From: Mycolicibacterium sp. P1-18 | GTDB taxonomy: Bacteria > Actinomycetota > Actinomycetes > Mycobacteriales > Mycobacteriaceae | NCBI RefSeq assembly: GCF_008329535.1 | Contig: NZ_NPKR01000001.1 | Location: 124,001-188,000 of the forward strand | DNA length: 64,000 bases | Reading direction: 5' to 3' | Shown here: positions 26,120 to 35,077 of the stretch, in pieces | Numbering within the stretch: the first letter of the stretch is position 1 | How the letters are laid out: each line of letters begins with the position of its first letter | Notes under the pieces: model-generated | What the model saw: only the letters and a program-made list of their open reading frames with translations | The model's database searches: none | Told to the model about the DNA's origin: nothing | Made by a program: the position numbers and the translations under genes

Positions 26120-26775
26120 GTACGTGAGCCCCTTCCGAACTTGAGTCTGGCCTTCTCCATCACGAACGCCTCGGCGTGCGGGCTGCGGCTCTGCACGCCG
26201 CGCAACCGGGACAACCCGAGGAACGACGCGTCGTCGAACCAGTCGTGGGCCACCTGGGAGGGGTAGTGCGCGTGCAGCAACCGCGACTTCTCCTGCGCCG
26301 TCGCCTCGTCCAGCGGGTGGAACACCGACGGCGTGGGGGTGTCGGTCTCCCACTTGAGGATCTCGTAGCCGAGCACGAGGTGGTCGCGGAATTCGGTCGG
26401 AACCAGTTCCGCCAGCGTGCGGTGATCCTGGTGGGCGTCGCGCCGCTGGGTGGCGAAGACGACGTCCGGCTCACACGTCGCGCGAAAGTCCCTCAGCGCG
26501 TCCTTGATTCGGTCCCAGTGGGCGGGCGCGCGACCGTCGGGCACGTCGTCGACGGTGATCTCGACGTCGGCTCCGGGGCAGAACGCAGCCAGCGCCGCGC
26601 GCTCCTCGGCTTCCCGGGGCGTGCCGCCACCGCTGAGCACCAGCGCGCGCACCCGCAGTCCGGGGACGGCCCGCGACAGCGCCAGAAGGGTGCCGCCCAT
26701 GCCGATCGCGACGTCGTCGCAGTGCGCTCCGAGAACGGCGACCTCACCGAGATCGCCGGTCCATAGGTCGATCAC
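26116..26775 (-). CDS. PIG-L family N-deacetylase
   Basis: 219 aa from GTG at 26775. Zinc site: AVLGAHCDDVAIGMGGTLL (the AHPDDE motif with Cys for Pro and Val-Ala after DD) and QRRDAHQDHRTLAEL (HxDH). Members remove acetyl groups from GlcNAc-containing molecules, for example MshB and GlcNAc-PI deacetylase. Here the likely substrate is an N-acetylated nucleotide-sugar or lipid-linked sugar of the polysaccharide. Third gene of the operon; overlaps RfbF (GTGA) and the SDR (ATGA). MshB itself is usually elsewhere, and this divergent copy is probably not it. Confidence 0.82.
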   Translation of the reverse strand: MIDLWTGDLGEVAVLGAHCDDVAIGMGGTLLALSRAVPGLRVRALVLSGGGTPREAEERAALAAFCPGADVEITVDDVPDGRAPAHWDRIKDALRDFRATCEPDVVFATQRRDAHQDHRTLAELVPTEFRDHLVLGYEILKWETDTPTPSVFHPLDEATAQEKSRLLHAHYPSQVAHDWFDDASFLGLSRLRGVQSRSPHAEAFVMEKARLKFGRGSRT

Positions 26776-27566
26776 GGAGAGACGGTCTCCTTGGCGTGCT
26801 CCCACAGCATCCACGGCGCCTCGCCGCGCTTGTAGGCGTTGTCGAGGTCGGCCCGCTCCTTGAACGTGTCGGCGGGCTTCCAGAAGCCGAGGTGCTTGTG
26901 GCCGTAGAGCTTTCCGCGCGCCGCGAGCGGACCGCAGACGTCCTCGACCAGATCGCAGTCCTCGGTGAGCATCTCGAGGATCTTCGACGACAGCACGAAG
27001 TAGCCGCCGTTCTCCCAGATGGGCAGCTGCGAGACGGGCGTGATGCCGGTGATGGACCCCGTGTCGGCGACGTCGACGCAGTGGAAGGACGACTGCGGCG
27101 GGACGATCAACATCGACGCCAGCGCACCCGCGGCCTTCACGTCGTCGATGATGTCGTTGAGCGGTGCGTCGGTGAGCACGTCGGAGTAGTTCGCGAGGAA
27201 GTACTCCTCGTCCTCGACGAATTGGCTGACCCTGCGCAGGCGTTCGCCGATGGGCGACTCGGGTCCGGTGTCGACGAACGTGATCGACCAGTCGCTGATG
27301 TCGGACTGCAGCAACTCGACCTTGCCGCCCCGGATGACGAAGTCGTTGGACACCGACTCCTGGTAGGTCAGGAAGTAGTTCTTGATGTGCGCGGCGCCGT
27401 AACCCAGGCACAGCACGAAGTCCTTGTGCCCGAAGTGCGCGTAGTAGCGCATCACGTGCCAGATCAACGGCCGCGATCCGATCATCTGCATCGGCTTGGG
27501 GATGGTGTCGTCGTCGCCGTTGCGCATCCGCATGCCGTAACCGCCGCAGAACAGCACTACCTTCAT
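26772..27566 (-). CDS. rfbF: Glucose-1-phosphate cytidylyltransferase (RfbF-like)
   Basis: 264 aa from ATG at 27566. Nucleotidyltransferase signature MKVVLFCGGYGMRMR, then KPMQMIGSRPLIWHVMRYYAHFGHKDFVLCLGYGA, a close match to RfbF/DdhA order. YFLANYSDVLTD is the metal-binding Asp segment; HKHLGFWKPADTFKERADLDNAY is the conserved C-terminal part. It makes CDP-glucose from CTP and glucose-1-phosphate, the entry to CDP-linked 3,6-dideoxy and branched sugars. The classical next enzyme (RfbG dehydratase) is not obvious; the SDR two genes on is the only candidate. Confidence 0.87.
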   Translation of the reverse strand: MKVVLFCGGYGMRMRNGDDDTIPKPMQMIGSRPLIWHVMRYYAHFGHKDFVLCLGYGAAHIKNYFLTYQESVSNDFVIRGGKVELLQSDISDWSITFVDTGPESPIGERLRRVSQFVEDEEYFLANYSDVLTDAPLNDIIDDVKAAGALASMLIVPPQSSFHCVDVADTGSITGITPVSQLPIWENGGYFVLSSKILEMLTEDCDLVEDVCGPLAARGKLYGHKHLGFWKPADTFKERADLDNAYKRGEAPWMLWEHAKETVSP

Positions 27567-28816
27567 TTCTCCACCTTCGCTTGGTCGACGACGTGCAGTT
27601 GGGGCAAGGGATACACGAGTTGGGCGCCCCACTCCGCGGTGTAGGCCAGTTGGGCGGTGATCTCCGCCTCGAGGTTCCACGGCAGCACGACGATGACGTC
27701 CGGCCGGTCCTTGTCGAGCCGGTCGACGTGGTGCACCGGCAGTCGGGCGCCGGGCGTGAACTTGCCGTGCTTGTAGGGGTTTCGGTCGACCAAGTACTCG
27801 ATCAGGTCGGTGCGGACGCCGCAGTAGTTGAGCAGGGTGTTGCCCTTGCCCGGTGCGCCGTAGCCCACGACGCGCTTGCCCGCGGCGTGGCAGTCGAGCA
27901 GGAAGCGCAGCAGGTCCTGCCGCAGGCCCTCCACCCGCTGCTGCAGTCCGACGTAGCCGGCGACGTCGTGCAGACCGGCCGCCGCCTCCAGGGCCAGGAC
28001 CTCGGCCACCCGCGGATGCGTCTCGGTCGCGGCCTCGTCGGGACAGGCCCACAGCCGGATCGACCCGCCATGGGTCTCGACGAGCTCGACGTCGACGACC
28101 GTCAGCCCCGCCGTCGCGAGCGCCGTGGCCGCGGATGCCACGGTGTAGTACTGGAAGTGTTCGTGGTAGATCGTGTCGAATTGGGCCAGCGCCACCAGGT
28201 TCAGCGCGTGGTGCACCTCGATGGACAGCCAGCCGTCGTCGGCGAGCAGCGCGCGCAGCCCCTTGGTGAACCCCAGCAGATCGGGCACGTGGGCGTAGAC
28301 GTTGTTGGCGACCACGAGGTCGGCGGGACCGTGTTGGTCACGCACGCCGAGGGCGGTCGCCTCGTCGAGGAAGGCCGTCAGCGTCGGCACTCCGCGCTCG
28401 ACGGCGGCGGCACCCACGTTCACCGAGGGCTCGATGCCGAGGCACGGGACGCCCGCGTCGACCACGTGCCTCAACAGGTAGCCGTCGTTGCTGGCCACCT
28501 CCACGACGAACGACTCGGGTCCGAGGTCCAGCTTCTCGACGGCGTCCGCGACGAACGTGCGCGCGTGTTCGACCCAGCTGTCGGAGAAGGACGAGAAGTA
28601 CGCGTACTCGGTGAACGTGTCGGCCGGGGTGATCAGCGCGGGGATCTGCAGGAGCAGGCAGTTCTCGCAGAGCCGCAGGTGCAGCGGAAAAGTTTGCTCG
28701 GCGCGATCCAGCGCATCGGCTTCGAGGAACAGCTCGCAGGGTGGCGTGGCACCCAGATCCAGGACGCTGAGCAGGCGATCCGACTCGCAGACCCGGCAGT
28801 GCAGGGCGGTAGACAA
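27563..28816 (-). CDS. SAM-dependent sugar C-methyltransferase
   Basis: 417 aa from TTG at 28816, chosen because GGAG lies 7 nt upstream and no other start has one. Three-part architecture of TylC3/NovU-type C-methyltransferases: a zinc-binding N-terminus (CRVC 7-10, CENC 50-53), a SAM domain with VVEVASNDGYLLRHVVDAG (about 104-122) and NNVYAHVPDLLGF, the active-site segment FDTIYHEHFQYYTV and HGGSIRLWA, and a C-terminal half with VVGYGAPGKGNTLLNYCG. It adds a methyl branch to an NDP-4-keto-deoxysugar. First gene of the methyltransferase-rfbF-PIG-L-SDR operon. Confidence 0.87.
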   Translation of the reverse strand: MSTALHCRVCESDRLLSVLDLGATPPCELFLEADALDRAEQTFPLHLRLCENCLLLQIPALITPADTFTEYAYFSSFSDSWVEHARTFVADAVEKLDLGPESFVVEVASNDGYLLRHVVDAGVPCLGIEPSVNVGAAAVERGVPTLTAFLDEATALGVRDQHGPADLVVANNVYAHVPDLLGFTKGLRALLADDGWLSIEVHHALNLVALAQFDTIYHEHFQYYTVASAATALATAGLTVVDVELVETHGGSIRLWACPDEAATETHPRVAEVLALEAAAGLHDVAGYVGLQQRVEGLRQDLLRFLLDCHAAGKRVVGYGAPGKGNTLLNYCGVRTDLIEYLVDRNPYKHGKFTPGARLPVHHVDRLDKDRPDVIVVLPWNLEAEITAQLAYTAEWGAQLVYPLPQLHVVDQAKVEK

Positions 28817-28893
28817 TTGGCAACTCCATACCGAAAGTACGATTCGGAGCTGAGCCTAACACTATTGGCTAACCGCCGCGCAATTGCTGAAAG

Positions 28894-28909
28894 TGCACGC
28901 GGGCGTGCA
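28894..28909. promoter_or_regulatory. Inverted repeat TGCACGC-n2-GCGTGCA between regX3 and the sugar operon
   Basis: Perfect 7-2-7 palindrome 19 nt beyond the regX3 stop and about 78 nt before the methyltransferase start, both on the minus strand. It could end regX3 transcription (the loop is very short and no U-run follows) or act as an operator for the sugar operon; TAGTGT downstream resembles a -10. Confidence 0.35.
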
Positions 28910-28927
28910 ACTGACGGACTCGAAGAA

Positions 28928-29614
28928 TTAGCCCTCGAGCTTGTAACCCAGACCGCGCACGGTGACCAGGTGAACCGGATTGGCGGGGTCGCCTTCGATC
29001 TTGGAGCGAAGCCGCTTGACGTGCACGTCGAGGGTCTTGGTGTCGCCCACGTAGTCCGCACCCCACACCCGGTCGATCAACTGACCGCGGGTGAGCACCC
29101 GGCCGCTGTTGCGCATCAAATACTCGAGCAGGTCGAATTCCTTGAGCGGCAGGGTGATCGAACTGCCGTTGACGGACACGATGTGCCGCTCGACGTCCAT
29201 CCGCACCGGGCCGGCCTCGAGCACGCCGTCGTCGACCCCCGAATCGTCGTTGTCGACCCCGCGGCGCAGGACCGCGCGAATGCGGGCGATGAGTTCGCGC
29301 GCCGAGTACGGCTTGGTGACGTAGTCGTCGGCGCCGAGCTCCAGGCCGACGACCTTGTCGATCTCGCTGTCCCTGGCGGTGACCATGATCACCGGCACAC
29401 TCGAGCGCGAGCGCAGTTGTTTGCAGACGTCGGTCCCGCTCATGCCCGGAAGCATGAGGTCCAGCAGCACGATGTCGGCGCCCGAGCGCTCGAACTCGGC
29501 CAGCGCCGAGGGGCCGTCGGTGACGACGGTGGCCTCGAAGCCCTCCTTGCGGAGCAGGAACGCGAGCGGATCAGCCAGCGACTCTTCGTCTTCCACGATC
29601 AATACGCTCGTCAT
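28928..29614 (-). CDS. regX3: Two-component response regulator RegX3
   Basis: 228 aa from ATG at 29614. The receiver domain [18 protein letters not shown] has the acidic pocket and phosphoacceptor Asp 52 ([10 protein letters not shown]), with switch residues [10 protein letters not shown] and [11 protein letters not shown] (Lys). The OmpR-type winged helix ends in [47 protein letters not shown]. It controls the phosphate-starvation regulon of mycobacteria together with SenX3. It overlaps senX3 by 4 nt (ATGA), so the two are translationally coupled; the intercistronic repeat region I remember from M. tuberculosis is absent. Confidence 0.96.
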   Translation of the reverse strand: MTSVLIVEDEESLADPLAFLLRKEGFEATVVTDGPSALAEFERSGADIVLLDLMLPGMSGTDVCKQLRSRSSVPVIMVTARDSEIDKVVGLELGADDYVTKPYSARELIARIRAVLRRGVDNDDSGVDDGVLEAGPVRMDVERHIVSVNGSSITLPLKEFDLLEYLMRNSGRVLTRGQLIDRVWGADYVGDTKTLDVHVKRLRSKIEGDPANPVHLVTVRGLGYKLEG

Positions 29615-30801
29615 GACTGCGGGTGGTCCTCTCGTTCGTCCGACTCGTCGTCGGTTTCGGGATGGGCCGGGATCGACAGGGTGAACGTCGAACCGGTACC
29701 GGGCTGACTCCACAGCCGGATGGATCCGTTGTGATTGGCCGCCACGTGCTTGACGATGGCCAATCCGAGCCCCGTGCCACCGGTGGCCCGGGACCGCGCC
29801 GTGTCGACGCGGAAGAATCGTTCGAAGACCCGCTCCTGGTCGTCGCGCGCGATGCCGATGCCGCGGTCGGTGACCGCGATCTCGATGTTGTCGCCGCGGC
29901 TACGCCGGCTGATCGACACCGGAGAACCCTTGGGCGAGTAGGCAATCGCGTTGGCCACCAGGTTGGCGATCGCCGTCACCAGCAGGCCCTGGTCGCCACG
30001 GACGCTGAACCCGGTCGGCGCGTCGGTGGTGATCGCGATGTCGGCGTTGTCCGCGGCCACCTTGTACCTCGACAGCGCCTCGCTGACCACCGAGTCGACG
30101 TCGACGGCCTCCAGGTTCGGCAGCCGCTCGGCGCCCTGCAGCCGGGACAGCTCGATGAGTTCGCCCACCATGTTGGCCAGCCGGTTGGACTCGGTGATCA
30201 TCATCTCGGCGAACCGGGCGACGGTCTCGGGGTCGTCGGTGGAGGCCTGCAGCGCCTCGGCAAGCACGCCCATCGCGCCGACCGGCGTCTTGAGTTCGTG
30301 GCTGACGTTCGCCACGAAGTCGCGGCGGGTGGCCTCCATCCGGGCGTACTCGGACTGGTCGTCGACGAAGACCACTGCGAAACGACGGTCGTCCTCACTG
30401 AGCAGCCGCACGTGCCCGCCCACGGACACCCCCGATCGGCCCGGAATCGGGCGCCGGACGGGAGCCAGGTCGAAGTCGACGTCGTGACCGGTGGCCAGCG
30501 TGCGCTGCGCAGCCGCCCAGGCCCGATCGTCGAGCAGGCGGTCGCGGACCAGGCCGAGTTCGCGGGCCTTGTCGTTCATGAAGACGACGTCACGGTAGGT
30601 GTCGACCACCACGGTTCCGACCGGGGACAGCGAGACGATGCGCTGCAGCATCTGCGACACGGTGAGGCCGTCCTGGTCCTCCGAGCGCCGCCGCCGGCGC
30701 TCGGCGATACGCGGTGCGAACGACAGACCGATCGCCACTCCCGCCGCCAACGCGAGGAGGGACACGACTGCCGCCAACAGCAGCGCCGCTACCCCACTCA
30801 C
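29611..30801 (-). CDS. senX3: Sensor histidine kinase SenX3
   Basis: 396 aa from GTG at 30801. Two closely spaced N-terminal hydrophobic segments (about 4-29), a PAS-like sensor (50-150), HisKA with phosphoacceptor His 168 in [20 protein letters not shown], and HATPase with [16 protein letters not shown] (N box), [20 protein letters not shown] and [12 protein letters not shown] (G boxes). The kinase senses phosphate status and phosphorylates RegX3. TACGAT at 30808-30813 just upstream of the GTG would give a leaderless transcript. A PHO-box-like array lies further upstream. Confidence 0.95.
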   Translation of the reverse strand: MSGVAALLLAAVVSLLALAAGVAIGLSFAPRIAERRRRRSEDQDGLTVSQMLQRIVSLSPVGTVVVDTYRDVVFMNDKARELGLVRDRLLDDRAWAAAQRTLATGHDVDFDLAPVRRPIPGRSGVSVGGHVRLLSEDDRRFAVVFVDDQSEYARMEATRRDFVANVSHELKTPVGAMGVLAEALQASTDDPETVARFAEMMITESNRLANMVGELIELSRLQGAERLPNLEAVDVDSVVSEALSRYKVAADNADIAITTDAPTGFSVRGDQGLLVTAIANLVANAIAYSPKGSPVSISRRSRGDNIEIAVTDRGIGIARDDQERVFERFFRVDTARSRATGGTGLGLAIVKHVAANHNGSIRLWSQPGTGSTFTLSIPAHPETDDESDEREDHPQS

Positions 30802-30882
30802 GCGAAAATCGTACGCACTGGGTGAACGTCATCCCAGCAGCGTGCGGCCAAATCGGGACAAGTCACAAAGACAAATACAGGA

Positions 30883-30921
30883 GTTCGGGCTCCGTTCACC
30901 GGAGTTCACCCATTGTTCGCC
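30883..30921. promoter_or_regulatory. PHO-box-like array of four GTTC repeats upstream of senX3
   Basis: Direct repeats GTTCGGG (30883), GTTCACC (30894), GTTCACC (30904) and GTTCGCC (30915), spaced 11, 10 and 11 nt, i.e. one helical turn each. GTTCACC at this period is the known PHO-box unit of actinobacterial PhoP/RegX3-type regulators. The array lies between gpmA and senX3, reading on the plus strand, opposite to senX3. A lone inverted unit GGTGAAC sits at 30821-30827. It indicates autoregulation of senX3-regX3. Confidence 0.7.
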
Positions 30922-30939
30922 CCCGCGGCCTCGCGAGAG

Positions 30940-31680
30940 TTACTTGGCGCCCTGGGCGGCCACGGCGGCGGCCCCCGCCGCGGCGGCGTCGGGGTCCAGA
31001 TACCTTCCGCCGGCGACCGTCGGCTTCAGGTCGTCGTCCAGTTCGTACACCAGCGGGATGCCCGTCGGGATGTTCAGACCGACGACGTCGGCGTCGGACA
31101 TTCCGTCGAGATACTTGACCAGCGCCCGCAGCGAATTGCCGTGCGCGGCGACCAGTACCGTCTTGCCCGCCGCGAGATCGGGCGCAATCGTGTCGGTGAA
31201 GTACGGGACGAAACGGGCCACCACGTCGGCGAGGCACTCCGTCAACGGGCCGCCGCCGATGCCGGCGTAGCGCGGGTCGGCGTCCTGGCTGTAGGTGCTG
31301 CCCGCCTCGATGGGCGGCGGCGGCGTGTCGTAGCTGCGGCGCCACGCCATGAACTGCTCTTCGCCGTACTTGGCCTTGGTCTCGGCCTTGTCGAGGCCCT
31401 GCAGCGCGCCGTAGTGCCGTTCGTTGAGGCGCCAGTCGCGCACCACCGGGATCCAGTGCCGGTCGGCGGCGTCGAGGGCAAGATTCGCGGTGGTGATCGC
31501 GCGCCGCAGCAGCGAGGTGTACAGCACGTCGGGAAGCACGCCCTCGGACGCCATCAATTCGCCGCCACGCACGGCCTCGGCCCGCCCCTTGTCGGTCAGG
31601 TCGACGTCGACCCATCCGGTGAAGAGGTTCAGCGCATTCCATTCGCTCTCGCCGTGACGCAGTAACACCAGTGTCGCCAT
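30940..31680 (-). CDS. gpmA: 2,3-bisphosphoglycerate-dependent phosphoglycerate mutase
   Basis: 246 aa, ATG at 31680. Glycolysis/gluconeogenesis, 3-phosphoglycerate to 2-phosphoglycerate. [29 protein letters not shown] contains the phosphohistidine His in the RHGE motif; [22 protein letters not shown] and [19 protein letters not shown] supply the remaining active-site Arg, Glu and second His. Counterpart of Rv0489 (gpm1). The 3' end faces the senX3 promoter region; no T-rich terminator is visible in the 138-nt gap. Confidence 0.95.
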   Translation of the reverse strand: MATLVLLRHGESEWNALNLFTGWVDVDLTDKGRAEAVRGGELMASEGVLPDVLYTSLLRRAITTANLALDAADRHWIPVVRDWRLNERHYGALQGLDKAETKAKYGEEQFMAWRRSYDTPPPPIEAGSTYSQDADPRYAGIGGGPLTECLADVVARFVPYFTDTIAPDLAAGKTVLVAAHGNSLRALVKYLDGMSDADVVGLNIPTGIPLVYELDDDLKPTVAGGRYLDPDAAAAGAAAVAAQGAK

Positions 31681-31717
31681 GGCGACGATGCTATCCCGCC
31701 GGGATTGCGGGCGCGGC

Positions 31718-32260
31718 TCAGTCGTCGTCCTGGTCGTCGATCAAATGCTCGAAGGCCTTGAGGTTCTTCAGCGACTCGCCCCGCTTGACCCGCCACTCCC
31801 ACTCCTTCTGGATCGACGAGTGAAAACCGAGTTCCAGCAGCATGTTGAAGTCCGACTCGACGGCCTGGACCACCTGGCCGAGGATGCCGTCGATCACCGC
31901 GGGGGTGACCGACTCCAGCGCGATCTTGCCGACCAGGTAGATGTCGCCGAGGTTGTCGAGGGTGTACGCGAGACCGAACAGACGCCGGTTGCGCCGCAGC
32001 AGATAGCGGTAGACCTTCTCGAAGTCCTCGTCGGGCTTGCGGCAGATGAACGCCTCGATGCGGACGGTGTGGTCGCCGACGGTGAGGATCGTGTTGGTGA
32101 TCAGCCGCCGCTCGCCGGGGACCTCGACCACGACCCCCGACGGGTTGCCGTCGGCGCCCTCGTGGAAGGCGTAGGCGAGTTCGGATTCCTTGAGGGTGGC
32201 CTCGATGACCTGCAGGGCCGGATTGTCGGCGAGCCGCGCAGGCATCTGGTCGGCGCTCAC
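31718..32260 (-). CDS. YbjN domain protein
   Basis: 180 aa, GTG at 32260. The tandem alpha-beta YbjN fold resembles type-III secretion chaperones: [94 protein letters not shown]. Counterpart of Rv0487; function not established, although it always sits beside mshA in mycobacteria as I recall. It overlaps mshA by 4 nt and follows it on the minus strand, so the two are co-translated. Confidence 0.82.
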   Translation of the reverse strand: MSADQMPARLADNPALQVIEATLKESELAYAFHEGADGNPSGVVVEVPGERRLITNTILTVGDHTVRIEAFICRKPDEDFEKVYRYLLRRNRRLFGLAYTLDNLGDIYLVGKIALESVTPAVIDGILGQVVQAVESDFNMLLELGFHSSIQKEWEWRVKRGESLKNLKAFEHLIDDQDDD

Positions 32261-33540
32261 GAGGCCCGGATCCCGCGTCGGATCGAGAACCGGCGCGCGG
32301 TGCGCCGCGACGGCACCTCCGGTGGTTGATGGCGGGAGTGGTAGTCGTCGATCGCCCGGCCGTAGCTCGCCTGCAGCGCGTCGACGGTGTGGGCCCAGGA
32401 GAACGTCGCGGCGTGCTCGACGGCGGCCGCCCGCATGGTCTCGGGGCCGCGGTCGAACAGCCCGCCCATCGCGGCTGCCCAGTCGTCGGGGTCGTGCCCA
32501 TCGACGAGGACGCCGGTGACCCCGTCCCGGACGGCGACGGGAAGCCCGCCGACCGCGGCGGCCACCACGGGCGTCCCGCAGGCTTGGGCTTCCACGGCGA
32601 CGAGACCGAAGGACTCGGCGTAGCTGGGCACCGCCATCATGTCGGCGGCCCGGTACAGGCCGACGAGCTGCTCACGGGTTTGCGGAGGTAGGAAGGTCAC
32701 CCGGGAGGTGATACCCAGGTCTTGGGCCAGCCGAACCAACGCGTCCGGATTGGCCAGTCCGCTGCCTGACGGCCCACCCGCGATCACGACGCGAACGCCC
32801 GGTAACTTGGCCGCCGCGCGCAGCAGCACGTCGGGCGCCTTGAGCGGCTGGATGCGGCCGACGAAGGCGATCACCTTCTCGTCGGCCCCCAGGCCGAGCG
32901 CTTGCCGCGCCCGTCCCCGGTCGCCGGGGGTGAACGTCGCGAGGTCGACCCCCGGGTGCACGACGTCGATGCGGTCGGGGTCGGCGTGGTGCAACGAAAC
33001 GAGTTCGCGCGCTTCGTATTCGGTGTTGACGATCAACCGGTCCGCCTCGTCGACGACCTGTTGCTCGCCCACCGACCGCAGGGGCGGCTCGGGTTGGTCG
33101 CCGATCGCCAGGGAGGCGTTCTTCACCGCGGCGAGCGTGTGGGCCGTGTGCACCAGCGGCACCGCCCAGCGGTCGCGTGCCAGCCAGCCGACCTGCCCGG
33201 ACAGCCAGTAGTGCGAGTGCACCACGTCGTAGTACCCGGGCTCGTGGGTGGCCTCGGCGCGCAGGACGCCCGCGGTGAAGGCGCACAGCTGCGTCGGCAG
33301 GTCGTGCTTGTCGAGGCCTTCGAAGGGGCCCGCCACCACGTTGCGGACCAGCACCCCCGGGGCCACCCGCACGACCGGGGCGTCCGACGACGACGTCGCC
33401 CTGGTGAAGATCTCGACGTCGACGCCGCGCCGGGCCAGCTCGAGCGCGGTCTGCAGCACGTAGACGTTCATGCCGCCGGCGTCACCAGTCCCGGGCTGTG
33501 CCAACGGGGAGGTATGGACCGACAAAACGGCTACGCGCAC
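32257..33540 (-). CDS. mshA: D-inositol-3-phosphate glycosyltransferase (mycothiol synthesis)
   Basis: 427 aa, GTG at 33540. GT4 (GT-B) enzyme transferring GlcNAc from UDP-GlcNAc to 1D-myo-inositol-3-phosphate, first step of mycothiol. [33 protein letters not shown] holds the conserved Gly-rich UDP/acceptor loop; [21 protein letters not shown] and [25 protein letters not shown] (EX7E) are the donor site. The C-terminal tail is basic ([17 protein letters not shown]). The PIG-L deacetylase in the neighbouring polysaccharide locus is a different pathway. Confidence 0.95.
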   Translation of the reverse strand: MRVAVLSVHTSPLAQPGTGDAGGMNVYVLQTALELARRGVDVEIFTRATSSSDAPVVRVAPGVLVRNVVAGPFEGLDKHDLPTQLCAFTAGVLRAEATHEPGYYDVVHSHYWLSGQVGWLARDRWAVPLVHTAHTLAAVKNASLAIGDQPEPPLRSVGEQQVVDEADRLIVNTEYEARELVSLHHADPDRIDVVHPGVDLATFTPGDRGRARQALGLGADEKVIAFVGRIQPLKAPDVLLRAAAKLPGVRVVIAGGPSGSGLANPDALVRLAQDLGITSRVTFLPPQTREQLVGLYRAADMMAVPSYAESFGLVAVEAQACGTPVVAAAVGGLPVAVRDGVTGVLVDGHDPDDWAAAMGGLFDRGPETMRAAAVEHAATFSWAHTVDALQASYGRAIDDYHSRHQPPEVPSRRTARRFSIRRGIRAS

Positions 33541-33595
33541 AACTCATACTTACACCGGGCCCGCACGACGCCCACCTTGCCCTGGTCCGAGCAGG

Positions 33596-34885
33596 TCAGG
33601 CGGTCTTGTCGCGGGCCGCGCGCCGCATCGCGGCGATCGGATCGGCGTAGAGGCCGCCGAGGGACACCACGCCGGCGCCCGCCTCCTGGATGCGGTTGCC
33701 GAAGGAGGTCACCCGGAGGTCGCGGGGCGCGAGCACCGACCGCCTGGCGTAGGCCGCCTCGACCTCGGCCATGCCCTCCGGGTACTCCGTGAACGCCTGC
33801 CCGCCGACGACGAGGTCGTCGGGGTTGAGCATGTCCCGAAGCAGCGCGACCGACTCGCCGAGCACCCGCGCGCGTTCGCCGAGCAGGTCGACGGCCGGCT
33901 GGTTGCCCTGGCGTGCGGACCGGAGCACCGCACCGATGGTGGACGACGGGCCGTCGGCGGGCACGATCCGGAGCCTGCGCGCCGCGGTCAGCACGGCCTC
34001 GTCACTCACGGTCGACTCGAGTTGCCCACTGCCGCCGAGCATCTCGGACTGGGCGGGGAGCGCCGCGATGGTGCCGGGGCCGCTGGTCGGCGAGTGCACC
34101 CGGCCGCCGATCGACAGGGCGTAGCCGACGGTCTCCCGGGCGTAGACGTACAGGCTGGTGACCGGCGCAACGTTGGTTGCGGTGGGGGCGTTGACGCGTC
34201 GCCCGCCGAGCAGCAGTTCGGCCCCCGCCATCGCGTCGACGTGGGACGCGAGAGACACCGGCAGGCCCAGGGTTTCGGCCAGCACGGGCCCGACCGGGGC
34301 GTCCGTCCAGCCCAGCCGGGCATGGTCGACGTGCCCGGTGGCGCTGTCCACCACGCCACCGGCCGTGACGCCCACCCACAGCGGGCGGCGGCGATGCCAG
34401 CGACTCAGGTACCGGCCGGCGCTGCCGGCCAGCGCCGCCAGCGCCGAGTTCTGCGAACCACGCGGCGTCGGCGTCTCCACCACGTCGAGGGTGCGGCCGA
34501 AGAGATCGGTGGCCACGATGATGGCGGTGCGGGCGCCGATGTGGATGCCGAGGGTGAGGAACGGTTCGTGGTTGACCTCGACCGGGACGCGCGGCCGACC
34601 GATGGCGCCGGACACCGCGAGGTCAGCCCGTTCGCGCAGCACCCCGGCGTCGAGCAGGGCCGTGACCTGGCGGTTCACCGTGGCGATGCTCAGACCGGTG
34701 GTCTGGGCGATGACGTCACGGGCGATGGGTCCGCGGAGCCGGGCCGCGCCGAACACCGAGGCCGCGGCCGCTTCGGCGACGCGCAGGGAGGGGGCGACGA
34801 TGTGATGTCTGGCGAGCAACGCCCGCTTGGTGCGAGGGGTCGCGATCACGGCGGGGGTCTTGCGAATGGCGGTGGGAATGCTCAT
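33596..34885 (-). CDS. ROK-family protein (transcriptional repressor type)
   Basis: 429 aa from ATG at 34885, chosen because AAGGA lies seven bases upstream. An N-terminal winged helix (ARLRGPIARDVIAQTTGLSIATVNRQVTALLDAGVLRE) is followed by a ROK sugar-kinase fold: LGIHIGARTAIIVATDLFG, WVGVTAGGVVDS, LASHVDAMAGAELLLG (catalytic-type Asp kept). The ROK zinc-binding CxCGxxGC motif is replaced by EMLGGSGQLES with no Cys. It probably senses a sugar or envelope precursor. Counterpart of Rv0485. 55 nt upstream of mshA on the same strand and divergent from the SDR gene. Confidence 0.82.
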   Translation of the reverse strand: MSIPTAIRKTPAVIATPRTKRALLARHHIVAPSLRVAEAAAASVFGAARLRGPIARDVIAQTTGLSIATVNRQVTALLDAGVLRERADLAVSGAIGRPRVPVEVNHEPFLTLGIHIGARTAIIVATDLFGRTLDVVETPTPRGSQNSALAALAGSAGRYLSRWHRRRPLWVGVTAGGVVDSATGHVDHARLGWTDAPVGPVLAETLGLPVSLASHVDAMAGAELLLGGRRVNAPTATNVAPVTSLYVYARETVGYALSIGGRVHSPTSGPGTIAALPAQSEMLGGSGQLESTVSDEAVLTAARRLRIVPADGPSSTIGAVLRSARQGNQPAVDLLGERARVLGESVALLRDMLNPDDLVVGGQAFTEYPEGMAEVEAAYARRSVLAPRDLRVTSFGNRIQEAGAGVVSLGGLYADPIAAMRRAARDKTA

Positions 34886-35077
34886 CTGGGGGTCCTTGCG
34901 GGAAGTCGGCCGGTGGGGGTGGTGCCTCACCTGGCGACTCAGCAGGACGGTGGTCCGGGTTCAGTCAGGCGCGGCGAAGATGGCGACGACAACAACAACA
35001 CGCACGCGATGCGGCGACGTTGGAACCCTGACTTGCGGACACGTGCCGAATTTAGCACGGCATCTAAGGTTGGACGA

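Noticed and set aside
27581..29707. 708-codon plus-strand open frame
   Set aside because: It is antisense to the C-methyltransferase and regX3; the translation is low-complexity Arg/Gly/His-rich and matches no family. High GC makes long antisense frames common.
30883..30921. CRISPR-like short direct repeats
   Set aside because: Units are only about 7 nt with one-turn spacing and no spacers; they fit a response-regulator binding array.
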